64,000 bases of DNA from Eubacterium sulci ATCC 35585 (GTDB taxonomy: Bacteria > Bacillota > Clostridia > Peptostreptococcales > Anaerovoracaceae). The position numbers and the translations under genes were made by a program. The notes under the pieces were generated by a model. That model was not told where the DNA came from and made no database searches. It worked only from the letters and a program-made list of their open reading frames with translations. Below are positions 39,620 to 47,451 of this stretch, piece after piece. Where the stretch lies: assembly GCA_001189495.1 (NCBI GenBank), contig CP012068.1, positions 124,001 to 188,000 of the forward strand, read 5' to 3'. How positions within the stretch are numbered: position 1 is the first letter of the stretch; each line of letters starts with the position of its first letter.

Positions 39620-40084
39620 ATGACGGATATTGTAAAATATGGGTTTTACACTGTAGATCCTGACTACCTTGAGTATTTAAATGGGATAGACTCTGAAGTA
39701 TACTACACTTCTTCATATAGAAATACTATTAAGCCCTTTGTTGGAATTGTTGTAGGTATAGGTAGCTATAACTACTTTATTCCCGTATCATCTGCTAAGG
39801 AAAAACATAAAAAATGGAAAAATGTTTCGGATGAACATTTTTTGATTTATGAGCTTGTTGATAATAGTATTAATATTAATGGTGATATATATAAATATTA
39901 TTCGAATGAGAAAAAAATGCACATAATGTCTATATTAGATATCAAGAAAATGGTGCCTGTGCCGAGTGGTTATTTTGAAAAAATTAATTTTAACGAACTT
40001 GAAGATATAAGATATCAAGATTTGTTTAGAAAAGAATACGCATTTTGCTTAAAGATAAAGGAAAATATTCTAAAAAAGTTATAA
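39620..40084 (+). CDS. Type III toxin, ToxN/AbiQ/CptN-like endoribonuclease (C-terminus frameshifted)
   Basis: The 154-residue visible frame starts MTDIVKYGFYTVDP after AGGAG; an upstream in-frame GTG (39539) is rejected because it runs through the terminator. The body aligns with ToxN: FYTVDPDYLEYL, then KPFVGIVVGIGSYNYFIPVSS, then HKKWKN, then LDIKKMVPVP. These RNases cut mRNA and are held inactive by their antitoxin RNA; several give phage resistance. Translation stops at 40084, about 30 residues early: the conserved C-terminal segment continues in the -1 frame. The gene is much more AT-rich than its flanks, suggesting transfer. Confidence 0.8.
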   Translation: MTDIVKYGFYTVDPDYLEYLNGIDSEVYYTSSYRNTIKPFVGIVVGIGSYNYFIPVSSAKEKHKKWKNVSDEHFLIYELVDNSININGDIYKYYSNEKKMHIMSILDIKKMVPVPSGYFEKINFNELEDIRYQDLFRKEYAFCLKIKENILKKL

Positions 40085-40176
40085 AAATCTACGAAAATCA
40101 AAAGGAAACAGGGATAGTAAGAAAAGCAAATTGTAACTTTATTTTATTGGAAGATGCTATGAAAAAATGGATATGA
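40072..40176 (+). other. Toxin C-terminal segment in the -1 frame, with slippery heptamer
   Basis: A AAA AAG at 40072-40078 (read CTA AAA AAG TTA TAA in the zero frame) is a canonical -1 slip site. After a -1 shift, reading continues as about 32 residues including KIYENQKETG and NCNFILLEDAMKKW, to TGA at 40174-40176. That segment matches the conserved end of ToxN/AbiQ toxins (NFxLLEEK-type). One extra A in the homopolymer would also restore the frame, so mutation or read error is equally possible. Confidence 0.7.
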
Positions 40177-40222
40177 ATACTTAGAGAAAGTAAGTCATCG
40201 ACCTTACTTGTCTTTTCAAACA

Positions 40223-40258
40223 GAAAAACCTCGAAATGAAGTTTGATTCGGGGTTTTC
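40223..40258. terminator. Bidirectional terminator between toxin and rnhA
   Basis: AAAACCTCGAA and TTCGGGGTTTT arms (one mismatch) with A-rich and T-rich borders, between convergent genes. Confidence 0.7.
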
Positions 40259-40800
40259 TATCTAAGCTCATCCATGCCGATATTGGCAAGGGCATCTGCT
40301 CTGTTATTCTTTTCGGTTATGTAGATAAAGTCTTCCATGGTGAAGCGATTTCCATTCCACTGCTTGAACTTCTTGTAGTGCTCGGAAACATTGGTGTTTG
40401 GCGAGGACAGGTTTACATGACCTTTGACACGGAAAAACTCAACCTTATTCTTCTCAACAAGACTAATAAGCTCTTCCCAAAGCTCGCGGTTCTCGACAGG
40501 CTTCTTGCCTGAAGTCATCCATCCATTCTTACGCCAGTTCACATACCACTTATCCCTAAAACAGGAAGCTACGTAGGAGCTGTCTGTGAAAATCTCAATA
40601 GCAAGACCGTCGCGCTTTAGAATCTTAAGCGCTTCTATTACTGCTGTGAGCTCCATGCGATTGTTTGTAGTATTTAGCTCGCCACCGTGAAGCTCTTTCT
40701 GGCTATCTCCAAACTCAAGGATGCTGCCCCAACCGCCAATATTCGTTTCGTTCTGGTTACCGGAGCAAGCTCCGTCTGTATATATTCTTAAAATACTCAT
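40258..40800 (-). CDS. rnhA: Ribonuclease HI
   Basis: A 180-residue nuclease that degrades RNA in RNA-DNA hybrids. It starts MSILRIYTDGACSGN (first catalytic Asp near residue 9) and has NNRMELTAVIEAL, a TDSSYV catalytic Asp, and the late NNRADALAN acidic motif. The insertion EHYKKFKQWNGNRFTMEDFI is longer than in the minimal enzyme. ATG at 40800 coincides with the predicted transcription start, so the mRNA may be leaderless; a TTG at 40806 is unlikely. Confidence 0.92.
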   Translation of the reverse strand: MSILRIYTDGACSGNQNETNIGGWGSILEFGDSQKELHGGELNTTNNRMELTAVIEALKILKRDGLAIEIFTDSSYVASCFRDKWYVNWRKNGWMTSGKKPVENRELWEELISLVEKNKVEFFRVKGHVNLSSPNTNVSEHYKKFKQWNGNRFTMEDFIYITEKNNRADALANIGMDELR

Positions 40801-40806
40801 GTTCAA

Positions 40807-40835
40807 ATTATACCCTAGCTCAAATATCTTTTCAA
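40807..40835 (-). promoter_or_regulatory. Predicted rnhA promoter giving a leaderless transcript
   Basis: Minus-strand TTGAAA (40835-40830), 17-base spacer, TATAAT (40812-40807). Counting 7 bases on places +1 at 40800, the A of the rnhA ATG. Confidence 0.6.
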
Positions 40836-40857
40836 CGAAATGTAAACGGGGAATTTG

Positions 40858-40866
40858 TGGTATAAT
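40858..40866 (+). promoter_or_regulatory. Extended -10 promoter of walJ-rlmH
   Basis: TGGTATAAT, an extended -10 element, 46 bases before the walJ start; back-to-back with the rnhA promoter. Confidence 0.45.
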
Positions 40867-40911
40867 CTATTTGCGAGCGAAAGCTTGGACTTAAAAATTA
40901 AAGGAAATATA

Positions 40912-41712
40912 ATGGCATTTAAATTTTGTTCATTTGCGAGTGGAAGCTCAGGGAATTGCTATCTAGTGAGCACAGATACCACTCACTTACTTATCGATAC
41001 AGGAATTACAGGAAAGAAAATATTTGAGGGATTATCAAAATGTGGACTTGAGCCAGAAGACCTCGACGGTATTTTAATTACCCACGAGCACACAGATCAC
41101 ATAAAGAGCGTGAGAATTGTAAGCAAAAAGGCCGTAAATGCCTTGGTCTACGCATCTCAGGGGACACTTGATGCAGTTTCTGATAAGATTTCATCTGAGA
41201 AGTCTTTCACAGTTGATGCTCTATCTGCTATTTCAATAGGTGACATTGAGGTTTCACCATTTACGCTTTCGCATGATGCCGCAGAACCTTTAGGTTTTTC
41301 TTTGATGCACGAGGGAAGGCGCATAACCATAGTTACAGATACAGGCTGCATAACTGAGGATGCTTTTGATTATCTGGTAAATTCAGATCTATATGTACTA
41401 GAAGCGAATCACGAGAAAAATATTTTGCTGATGGGAAGTTACCCTTACTCGCTGAAGAGGAGAATTCTAGGAGACGAGGGACATTTATCAAATGAGAGCG
41501 CAGCTGAGATAATAATCAGGGCACTTGGTGAGCGAACAAAAGAGGAAATTCCAAAGATTGCGCTGTCGCATCTCAGCAGGGAAAACAATACGCCAAGACA
41601 GGCCTATATAACTATAAAGAGCAGGCTAATGGAAGAGGGATATGTGGATAATCGTGATTTTAGGATGTTTGTGCTCGAGCGAGACATTGTAGGAGAGATT
41701 ATAAAAATATGA
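40912..41712 (+). CDS. walJ: MBL-fold metallohydrolase WalJ/YycJ
   Basis: A 266-residue metallo-beta-lactamase-fold hydrolase with the metal motif THEHTDH near residues 61-67 and the N-terminal CSFASGSSGNCYLV typical of YycJ. In Bacilli it accompanies the WalRK two-component system and is implicated in DNA repair; walRK is not here. ATG 40912 with AAAGGAAA upstream is chosen over an earlier in-frame codon. Its end overlaps rlmH by 4 bases, the same order as in many Firmicutes. Confidence 0.92.
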   Translation: MAFKFCSFASGSSGNCYLVSTDTTHLLIDTGITGKKIFEGLSKCGLEPEDLDGILITHEHTDHIKSVRIVSKKAVNALVYASQGTLDAVSDKISSEKSFTVDALSAISIGDIEVSPFTLSHDAAEPLGFSLMHEGRRITIVTDTGCITEDAFDYLVNSDLYVLEANHEKNILLMGSYPYSLKRRILGDEGHLSNESAAEIIIRALGERTKEEIPKIALSHLSRENNTPRQAYITIKSRLMEEGYVDNRDFRMFVLERDIVGEIIKI

Positions 41713-42185
41713 ATATATCTGTTATATGTATTGGAAAGCTCAAAGAAGCATACTGGCGCGATGCAGTAAATGAGTACATGAAGAGGCTAAAAGCCTATTG
41801 CAATCCACAGATAATCGAGCTCAAAGAGAGCAAACAGAGCGGAGAGGGCGAAGCCTCTGAGCGCATAGTTAGGGAGCATGAGGGCGAGGAAATCCTTTCG
41901 AGAATAACACAAAACATGTATGTTATAACTCTAGAAATCAAAGGAAAAAAGCTTAGCTCAGAGCAGCTCGCAGAAAAGATAGAAAGTCTTTCGATAGAAG
42001 GGAAGAGCGATGTAGCCTTTGTCATCGGCGGCAGCCTAGGCCTTGCCAAAGCCGTAAGCGATCGCGCAAACATGAAGCTCTCCTTCTCCGACATGACCTT
42101 CCCGCACCAAATGATGAGAACCATCCTCCTCGAACAAATCTACCGCAGCTTCAAGATTGCGCGCGGCGAAAAATACCACAAATAA
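41709..42185 (+). CDS. rlmH: 23S rRNA (pseudouridine1915-N3)-methyltransferase
   Basis: A 158-residue SPOUT methyltransferase. The SAM knot is seen as VAFVIGGSLGLAKAV near residues 105-119 and the C-terminal FPHQMMRTILLEQIYRSFKI. It is translationally coupled to walJ (ATGA). The last third of the gene (from about 42020) is unusually C/G-rich at third positions, continuing into the intergenic region. Confidence 0.97.
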   Translation: MNISVICIGKLKEAYWRDAVNEYMKRLKAYCNPQIIELKESKQSGEGEASERIVREHEGEEILSRITQNMYVITLEIKGKKLSSEQLAEKIESLSIEGKSDVAFVIGGSLGLAKAVSDRANMKLSFSDMTFPHQMMRTILLEQIYRSFKIARGEKYHK

Positions 42186-42305
42186 AATGCAGTCGGAGAT
42201 TAGCGCAGGCACAGCTCGCCCGCTAAACACCGGCTGTTTTCGCTTTACGTTCGCCGTAAATCCGGCAGCCTCGCACAGCATTCGGCTGCCTCAATTCAGC
42301 ATCCA
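42186..42305. other. GC-rich hairpin-bearing spacer between rlmH and arsR
   Basis: No gene. Two perfect short hairpins: TTTACG-N5-CGTAAA (42244-42260) and GGCAGCC-N13-GGCTGCC (42264-42290). Neither has a T-run, so ordinary termination is not obvious. Base composition differs from most spacers in the window, which are AT-rich. Confidence 0.5.
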
Positions 42306-42626
42306 TTAAACAACAGAAAATTGCTTTGTTAACTTAACATATTTCATAAGCACGCCAAGGCTTGCATAGTAATATGTGAACTTGTCGCTCTTCTTTGTTT
42401 CAATTAGACCAGCATCGACAAGTTTCTTCATGTGCTGAGAGATTGTTGCCTGAGCATATCCAAACTCGGCAACTAGATCCTTGTTACAGATGGTCTTAAA
42501 TTCCTTGTTAACCTGCATTATATATCTGAAAAGCTGAAGCCTTACAGGATGTGCAAATGCATCCGAAACATTTGCGATAAATTCTATATCGGCATCGGCC
42601 ATATCGTTTTCACGTCTGATTCTCAT
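42306..42626 (-). CDS. ArsR-family winged-helix repressor
   Basis: A 106-residue small regulator. The helix-turn-helix is in VAEFGYAQATISQHMKKLVDAGLIE near residues 49-73, preceded by HPVRLQLFRYI. The metal-binding CxC of ArsR/SmtB in helix 3 is not present (the only Cys is in TICNKD), so metal sensing is doubtful. The ATG at 42626 follows GGAGAAAT. It is divergent from the sigma-54 activator. Confidence 0.85.
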   Translation of the reverse strand: MRIRRENDMADADIEFIANVSDAFAHPVRLQLFRYIMQVNKEFKTICNKDLVAEFGYAQATISQHMKKLVDAGLIETKKSDKFTYYYASLGVLMKYVKLTKQFSVV

Positions 42627-42707
42627 TTGATTTCTCCATTTCTTGATGTATCTAGGTTTTGCAAATCTCAGAAGCGGTATATTTCAACGGTTTTACTGAG
42701 TTTATAC

Positions 42708-42739
42708 ATATCATATTGCCAATTAACAATATACGATAT
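42708..42739. promoter_or_regulatory. Imperfect inverted repeat upstream of arsR
   Basis: ATATCATATTG and CAATATACGATAT face each other across 8 bases, about 80 bases before arsR. A possible autoregulatory operator; ArsR proteins favour AT-rich imperfect palindromes. Low certainty. Confidence 0.3.
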
Positions 42740-42754
42740 TTTCATATAAAAATC

Positions 42755-42812
42755 AAGGGGAAGTCGAAATTTCCCCTTAAAAACATTGATGTGAAACACG
42801 ATACTTTTCACA
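42755..42812. other. Two palindromes in the arsR/activator divergent spacer
   Basis: AAGGGGAA-N8-TTCCCCTT (42755-42778), with a T-run on the minus-strand side, looks like a minus-strand terminator although no minus-strand gene precedes it. TGTGAAA-N9-TTTCACA (42790-42812) is a perfect inverted repeat that could be a regulator site. No gene is recognised in 42627-42921. Confidence 0.4.
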
Positions 42813-42857
42813 GTGTACCCATTTTGATTTAAAAAGGCTGAAGCTGGCGACAAGTGA

Positions 42858-42897
42858 TGCAAAAATATTTGCACTCGCTATTTTTATGTGGTATTAT
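42858..42897 (+). promoter_or_regulatory. Promoter of the sigma-54 activator with overlapping operator
   Basis: TGCAAA-AATA-TTTGCA (42858-42873) shares its right arm with a -35 box TTGCAC (42869-42874); 17 bases later is TATTAT (42892-42897). The same repeat occurs downstream of the gene, so autorepression by the activator is likely. Confidence 0.6.
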
Positions 42898-42921
42898 GTA
42901 GGTTATGAAGGAGAGTTTTAG

Positions 42922-44313
42922 ATGGAAAACAAGGACTATAAGCTGATTTTAGAGCGCCTTCTCGACATAATGGACGAGGGCGTTTACATAGTTGATCAGG
43001 ACGGAGTTGGCATTTTCTACAATAGGGCGATGTCAGATGTTGAGCAAATTTCGACGAGCGATGTAATCGGGAAAGAGTATCACAAGGCTTTTCCGGGCGT
43101 TACTCAGGCCGAAAGCACGATGTTTCAAGCGCTGAAGAAGGGAATTTCGACGAGAAATAAACGTCAATCATATAAGAATCTTTATGGCAGAAATATAACT
43201 ACAGTCAATAGTACAGTGCCAGTAAAGGTCGGAAATACAACGATTGCGGCGATTGAAGTTGCAAAGGATATAACGGCACTTCAGTCTATGAGCAATACTA
43301 TTTTGGAGTTACAAGAAAAGGACATGGGCAGTGAGGTTGAACCACCGTCCATCAAAAGATATAGCTTTGATGACCTAGTTGGAGAATCTCCGAACTTTAC
43401 TCATGTAATCGAGCGCGCCCAGAAGGCTGCAAAAAACGATGCTACGGTCTTCATATATGGAGAAACTGGTACTGGTAAGGAACTCTTTGCACAGAGTATT
43501 CACTGCGCCAGCAAGCGCAAGAACAAGCCGTTTCTAGCACAGAACTGCGCTGCGCTTCCAGAATCCCTTCTCGAAGGAATTCTCTTTGGTACGACAAAGG
43601 GTGGATTTACAGGGGCTACAGATAGAGCTGGGCTCTTTGAGCAGGCCAGTGGCGGAACTCTTTTGCTCGACGAGATCAACTCCATGCCTTATGAACTTCA
43701 GGGTAAGCTACTTCGAGTTCTTCAAGAAATGTATATAAGACGTGTCGGAGGAACCCGTGACATTCCAATAGATACAAGGATTATCGCTACTGTTAATGAG
43801 CCGCCACAAAAGCTAATTGAAGAGGGTAAACTCAGACGAGATCTTTACTATAGACTTAATGTTGTAGGAATAAGCATTCCACCACTTCGTGAAAGAATGA
43901 GTGATATTCCTGTTTTGATAGAGACCTTCCTCAAGAAGCACAATAAGCAGTTCGGCAAACATCTAACTAGCGTTGACGAAAATGTCATAGAAAAGCTGAA
44001 CAGCTACGACTATCCCGGAAATGTGCGTGAGCTCGAAAACATTGTAATTCAAGCTGTTTCAATGGCTGATAACGAGAGCGTTTTGACGACAAAGCTGCTT
44101 CAGATGCCTATGCGTGCAGAAGCGCTAGGCGATGATATGGCAAATTGGCAGAGGCGTGGACCACTTACAGAGTATATGGAAAGTCTCGAAAAAGAGATAA
44201 TTAGAGGTACTTTGCTCGATCAAGGTGGTAATATTTCAAAGACTGCAGAGGTTTTGATGATAAAGCGTCAAACCTTACAACACAAGATGAAGAAATATGG
44301 CCTAAAGGAATAA
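42922..44313 (+). CDS. Sigma-54-dependent activator, RocR-like, of ornithine fermentation
   Basis: A 463-residue enhancer-binding protein: N-terminal PAS domain (about residues 8-120, no receiver domain), AAA+ domain with Walker A GETGTGKELFAQ near 182-193, and a C-terminal Fis-type helix-turn-helix (SKTAEVLMIKRQTLQHKMKK). The sigma-54 contact loop reads GGFTGA instead of the usual GAFTGA. It directly precedes the ornithine operon, which has a sigma-54 promoter, and its candidate binding sites flank the gene. It likely senses ornithine or a related amino acid through the PAS domain (inference). Confidence 0.92.
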   Translation: MENKDYKLILERLLDIMDEGVYIVDQDGVGIFYNRAMSDVEQISTSDVIGKEYHKAFPGVTQAESTMFQALKKGISTRNKRQSYKNLYGRNITTVNSTVPVKVGNTTIAAIEVAKDITALQSMSNTILELQEKDMGSEVEPPSIKRYSFDDLVGESPNFTHVIERAQKAAKNDATVFIYGETGTGKELFAQSIHCASKRKNKPFLAQNCAALPESLLEGILFGTTKGGFTGATDRAGLFEQASGGTLLLDEINSMPYELQGKLLRVLQEMYIRRVGGTRDIPIDTRIIATVNEPPQKLIEEGKLRRDLYYRLNVVGISIPPLRERMSDIPVLIETFLKKHNKQFGKHLTSVDENVIEKLNSYDYPGNVRELENIVIQAVSMADNESVLTTKLLQMPMRAEALGDDMANWQRRGPLTEYMESLEKEIIRGTLLDQGGNISKTAEVLMIKRQTLQHKMKKYGLKE

Positions 44314-44354
44314 ATGCAAAATTATTTGCATCAAAAATGCCCATATATTTGCAT
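44314..44354. promoter_or_regulatory. Upstream activating sites for the ornithine operon
   Basis: Site 1, ATGCAAA-ATTA-TTTGCAT (44314-44331), is a perfect inverted repeat starting at the base after the activator stop. Site 2 (44337-44354) has the same spacing and right arm, with a degenerate left arm (ATGCCCA). They are 23 bases apart and about 170-200 bases upstream of the predicted start, a normal distance for sigma-54 enhancers. Confidence 0.7.
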
Positions 44355-44376
44355 CTAAAAACTGTACAATTTTTTG

Positions 44377-44408
44377 AAAAGACTTGCGAAAACAAGTCTT
44401 TTTGTTTC
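44377..44408 (+). terminator. Terminator of the activator gene
   Basis: AAGACTTG / CAAGTCTT stem followed by TTTTTG, between the enhancer sites and the sigma-54 promoter. Confidence 0.8.
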
Positions 44409-44495
44409 TTCACAAAAAAACCACGATTTTTGTGTTATAATAACCTATATGGCGAAAGAATCCGTGATATAAAAATAATGTATACACAATATAGT

Positions 44496-44511
44496 TGGCA
44501 CAGCAATTGCA
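44496..44511 (+). promoter_or_regulatory. Sigma-54 promoter of the ornithine operon
   Basis: TGGCAC-N5-TTGCA (44496-44511) is an exact match to the -24/-12 consensus. Predicted start about 44523, about 80 bases before ord. Confidence 0.9.
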
Positions 44512-44602
44512 TTAGTGTATTGGGTATGCGAAAAATCGCAATTCCTAATCGCCAAAATTAGTTGGCATATAGCTTAGACAAAGAAAAGGAGTGAAAGTTA
44601 TT

Positions 44603-45661
44603 ATGGAAAATGTAAAAGTAATTATTTGGGGACTCGGCGCTATGGGCGGCGGAATGGCTGACATGATTCTTTCAAAGAAGGGTTTTGAAATCGTTGGCGT
44701 TGCAGGTAGAGGAGCTAAGATTGGTAAGTCAATGTACGACTTCATCAAGACAGAAAAGGGCGACAGACCTGACGTACTAATTTCAGATCCTAAGGATCTA
44801 ATCAAGCCAGGTGCAGCAGACATCGTTCTTCTTTGCACAGACTCATTCACAAGAACAGCTTTTGATAAGCTAAAATTCATCCTAGAGCAGAAGCTAAACG
44901 TTATCACATCAGCAGAAGAGATGTCATACCCAGCAGCTCAGGAGCCAGAACTAGCTAAGCAGCTTGATGAGATTGCTAAGGCTAACGGAGTATCAGTTCT
45001 TGGAACAGGTATCAACCCAGGACACATCATGGACCTTCTAGTACTTGTTATGACAGGTTGCATGGTAGACGTAGAGCACATCCTATCAAAGAGAGTTAAC
45101 TCACTATCACCATTCGGTAAGACTGTAATGGAAGAGCAGGGAATCGGTATCAGCGTAGAAGAGTTCGAGACAAGAAAAGCTAACGGCACAATGTCAGGAC
45201 ACGTTGGATTCGCTGAATCAGTAGGAATGATGGCTGAAGGTCTTGGACTAAAGGTTGAAAAGTTCGCTCAGGACATGGCTCCTATCACAACAGATGTAGA
45301 TAGAAAGTCACCTTACGGATTCGCAGCTAAGGGATCATGCGCAGGTGTTGCTATGACAGCTGACGCTACACTTTCAAACGGAATGGAAGTTCGCATGGAG
45401 CACCCACAGCAGATCGAGCCAGAGCAGGTTGGCGTTCAGACTGGTGACTATGTAATCATCAAGGGAACACCTAACGTAAACATGGTAAACAGCCCAGAGG
45501 TTGAAGGTGGTCTTGGAACAATCGCTATGTGCGTAAACATGATTCCACAGGTTATCAACGCAGATGCTGGTCTACACACAATGATTACTCTTCCAGTTCC
45601 ACGCGCAATCATGGGAGACGTAAGAGAAAGAATCAACCCAGACAAGAAGATTGTAAAATAA
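44603..45661 (+). CDS. ord: 2,4-Diaminopentanoate dehydrogenase
   Basis: A 352-residue NAD(P)-dependent enzyme that oxidatively deaminates 2,4-diaminopentanoate to 2-amino-4-oxopentanoate in ornithine fermentation. The nucleotide-binding IWGLGAMGGGMADM lies near residues 6-19. Its identity rests on this family plus the unbroken order ord-ortA-ortB-oraS-oraE. ATG 44603 is preferred: a GTG at 44591 overlaps the AAGGAG site. Codon use is strongly biased, with many C-ending codons, as for highly expressed genes. Confidence 0.92.
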   Translation: MENVKVIIWGLGAMGGGMADMILSKKGFEIVGVAGRGAKIGKSMYDFIKTEKGDRPDVLISDPKDLIKPGAADIVLLCTDSFTRTAFDKLKFILEQKLNVITSAEEMSYPAAQEPELAKQLDEIAKANGVSVLGTGINPGHIMDLLVLVMTGCMVDVEHILSKRVNSLSPFGKTVMEEQGIGISVEEFETRKANGTMSGHVGFAESVGMMAEGLGLKVEKFAQDMAPITTDVDRKSPYGFAAKGSCAGVAMTADATLSNGMEVRMEHPQQIEPEQVGVQTGDYVIIKGTPNVNMVNSPEVEGGLGTIAMCVNMIPQVINADAGLHTMITLPVPRAIMGDVRERINPDKKIVK

Positions 45662-45730
45662 TTAAACAAAAGTTATTTACTACGGGCGCGGAAGTTGTTT
45701 TTCGCGCCCTATCAATAAAGGAGTAACAAA

Positions 45731-46027
45731 ATGGCAAAAAAAGGCGAGTGGGTAAGAATTCACTCTGTAGTTCTTAAGGCTGCAGAAAGAACAGGAAAGA
45801 TTCCTGAAGATACCCAGAAGTGTGACTTGGAAATGTGGACAAAGGGAACTCTACTAGAGGACGCTGAAATTGGCGACACTGTTAAGGTAGAGACTGCAGT
45901 TGGTCGTATCGTAGAAGGAAAGCTTATTGAAGAAGGTCCTTACTATACACACAGCTACGGAAAGTTCGTTCCAGAAATTATCGAAATCGATAAGCAGCTC
46001 AGAGAAATCATGGGAGGTAACAAATAA
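45731..46027 (+). CDS. ortA: 2-Amino-4-ketopentanoate thiolase, alpha subunit
   Basis: A 98-residue small subunit of the thiolase that, with OrtB and CoA, cleaves 2-amino-4-ketopentanoate into alanine and acetyl-CoA. The sequence (starting MAKKGEWVRIHSVVL) is family-specific and catalytic motifs are not obvious. It follows ord after a 69-base gap containing a small GGGCGCG/CGCGCCC hairpin and AAAGGAG, and its stop overlaps the ortB ATG by one base. Confidence 0.93.
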   Translation: MAKKGEWVRIHSVVLKAAERTGKIPEDTQKCDLEMWTKGTLLEDAEIGDTVKVETAVGRIVEGKLIEEGPYYTHSYGKFVPEIIEIDKQLREIMGGNK

Positions 46028-47433
46028 TGGCATTAGCAAAAGATTATGATTCCGTGATGGGAAGATCGAATGAGATCATGAAGAAAGCTCTTGGACTTGA
46101 CTACAATGATTTTGAATCAGGTTCAGTTGCATTTGATTACGAAGCTCTAATGAAGTCAACAGGATACACTCTTGATGAAATCGCTAGAATTCAGTCAGAG
46201 CACGCAGTAGGAAACACACCACTTATCGAGCTACGCAATCTTTCAGCTCTTTCAAGAAAGTATGCAAAGCCAGGATACGGTGCAAGAATTTTCGCTAAGG
46301 ATGAGGCTGCAAACGCATCAGGAAGCTTTAAGGCAAGAAGAGCTGCTTGCGCAGTTGCACATGCTAAGAAGCTAGGATACAAGGGCGTTATCGCTGCTAC
46401 ATCAGGTAACTACGGTGCTGCTGTTGCATCACAGGCTGCTATGCAGGGCCTAAAGTGCATCATCGTTCAGGAGTGCTACGACTCACACGGAGTTGGACAG
46501 CCTGAAATCGTAGAAAAGGCTAGAAAGTGCGAAGCATACGGAGCAGAAGTTGTTCAGCTAACAGTAGGACCTGAGCTATTCTACTCATTCCTATCAATCC
46601 TTGAGGATACAGGATACTTCAACGCTTCACTATACTCACCATTTGGTATCGCTGGTGTAGAAACACTTGGATACGAGATCGCTACACAGTGCCGTGAGCG
46701 CATTGGTAAGGATCCAGAGATGGTAGTTTGCACAAACGCTGGTGGCGGAATGATGACAGGTACAGCTCGTGGTCTAATGAAGGCTGGTGCTGTAGATACA
46801 AAGCTTGTTTCAGCTTCAATCGACCTAACAGGACTTTCAATGGCATCAGACGAAGCATTCAACAAGAAGTCATGCACAACAGGACACACAGGATTCGGTG
46901 TACCATACGCTACAGATCCTGACCACTCAGATGTTCCAAGAAGTGCTGCAAGACCTCTACGTTACATGGATAGATACGTAACAGTTAAGCAGGGTGATGT
47001 AATGTACATCACAGAAGCTCTTGCTCAGCTAGAAGGTATCGAAAGAGGACCTGCTGGAAACACAGCTGTAGCTGCTGCATTTGCACTAGCTCAGGAACTT
47101 CCAGAAGATGCAGTAATCGTAGTAAGCGAAACTGAGTACACAGGTGCTGGTAAGCACATCCAGCCACAGATGGCATTCGCTAGAGAGAATGGAATCGAAA
47201 TCAAGTTCGGTGATCCAGATAAGGAAGATAAGCCAGGTGTAAACCTAGTACTTCCTAAGGACCCAAGCTACCTAAGAATCCAGGAAGCTGACATCAAGCG
47301 CTTCAGAGAGTCTCTAATCAAGAAGTCATGCAAGAAGCATGGAGTAACAAACCCAACAGCTGAAGACCTTCAGTTCCTAGCAGATGAGACAAAGACAGAT
47401 ATCGAATTTGTTAAGAACGCCCTAGGTCTATAA
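46027..47433 (+). CDS. ortB: 2-Amino-4-ketopentanoate thiolase, beta subunit
   Basis: A 468-residue PLP enzyme of the threonine synthase fold and catalytic subunit with OrtA. The PLP lysine is in NASGSFKARRAA near residue 99, and a glycine-rich phosphate loop with TNAGGGMMTG is near residues 237-246. It is translationally coupled to ortA, with oraS 18 bases after. Confidence 0.95.
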   Translation: MALAKDYDSVMGRSNEIMKKALGLDYNDFESGSVAFDYEALMKSTGYTLDEIARIQSEHAVGNTPLIELRNLSALSRKYAKPGYGARIFAKDEAANASGSFKARRAACAVAHAKKLGYKGVIAATSGNYGAAVASQAAMQGLKCIIVQECYDSHGVGQPEIVEKARKCEAYGAEVVQLTVGPELFYSFLSILEDTGYFNASLYSPFGIAGVETLGYEIATQCRERIGKDPEMVVCTNAGGGMMTGTARGLMKAGAVDTKLVSASIDLTGLSMASDEAFNKKSCTTGHTGFGVPYATDPDHSDVPRSAARPLRYMDRYVTVKQGDVMYITEALAQLEGIERGPAGNTAVAAAFALAQELPEDAVIVVSETEYTGAGKHIQPQMAFARENGIEIKFGDPDKEDKPGVNLVLPKDPSYLRIQEADIKRFRESLIKKSCKKHGVTNPTAEDLQFLADETKTDIEFVKNALGL

Positions 47434-47451
47434 AATAAAAGGAGAAAAAGA

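Noticed and set aside
42755-42778. Minus-strand terminator marking a hidden small RNA between arsR and the activator
   Set aside because: The hairpin and T-run exist, but no convincing minus-strand promoter was found upstream, so an RNA gene is not called.
42790-42812. Possible second parS (GTGAAACA half at 42791-42798)
   Set aside because: Only half of the palindrome matches; the left half does not fit TGTTTCAC. The segment is better seen as the TGTGAAA-N9-TTTCACA repeat.
44938-45669. Long antisense open frames across ord and the rest of the ornithine operon
   Set aside because: Strong codon bias of the sense genes removes antisense stops; no ribosome sites or recognisable families.
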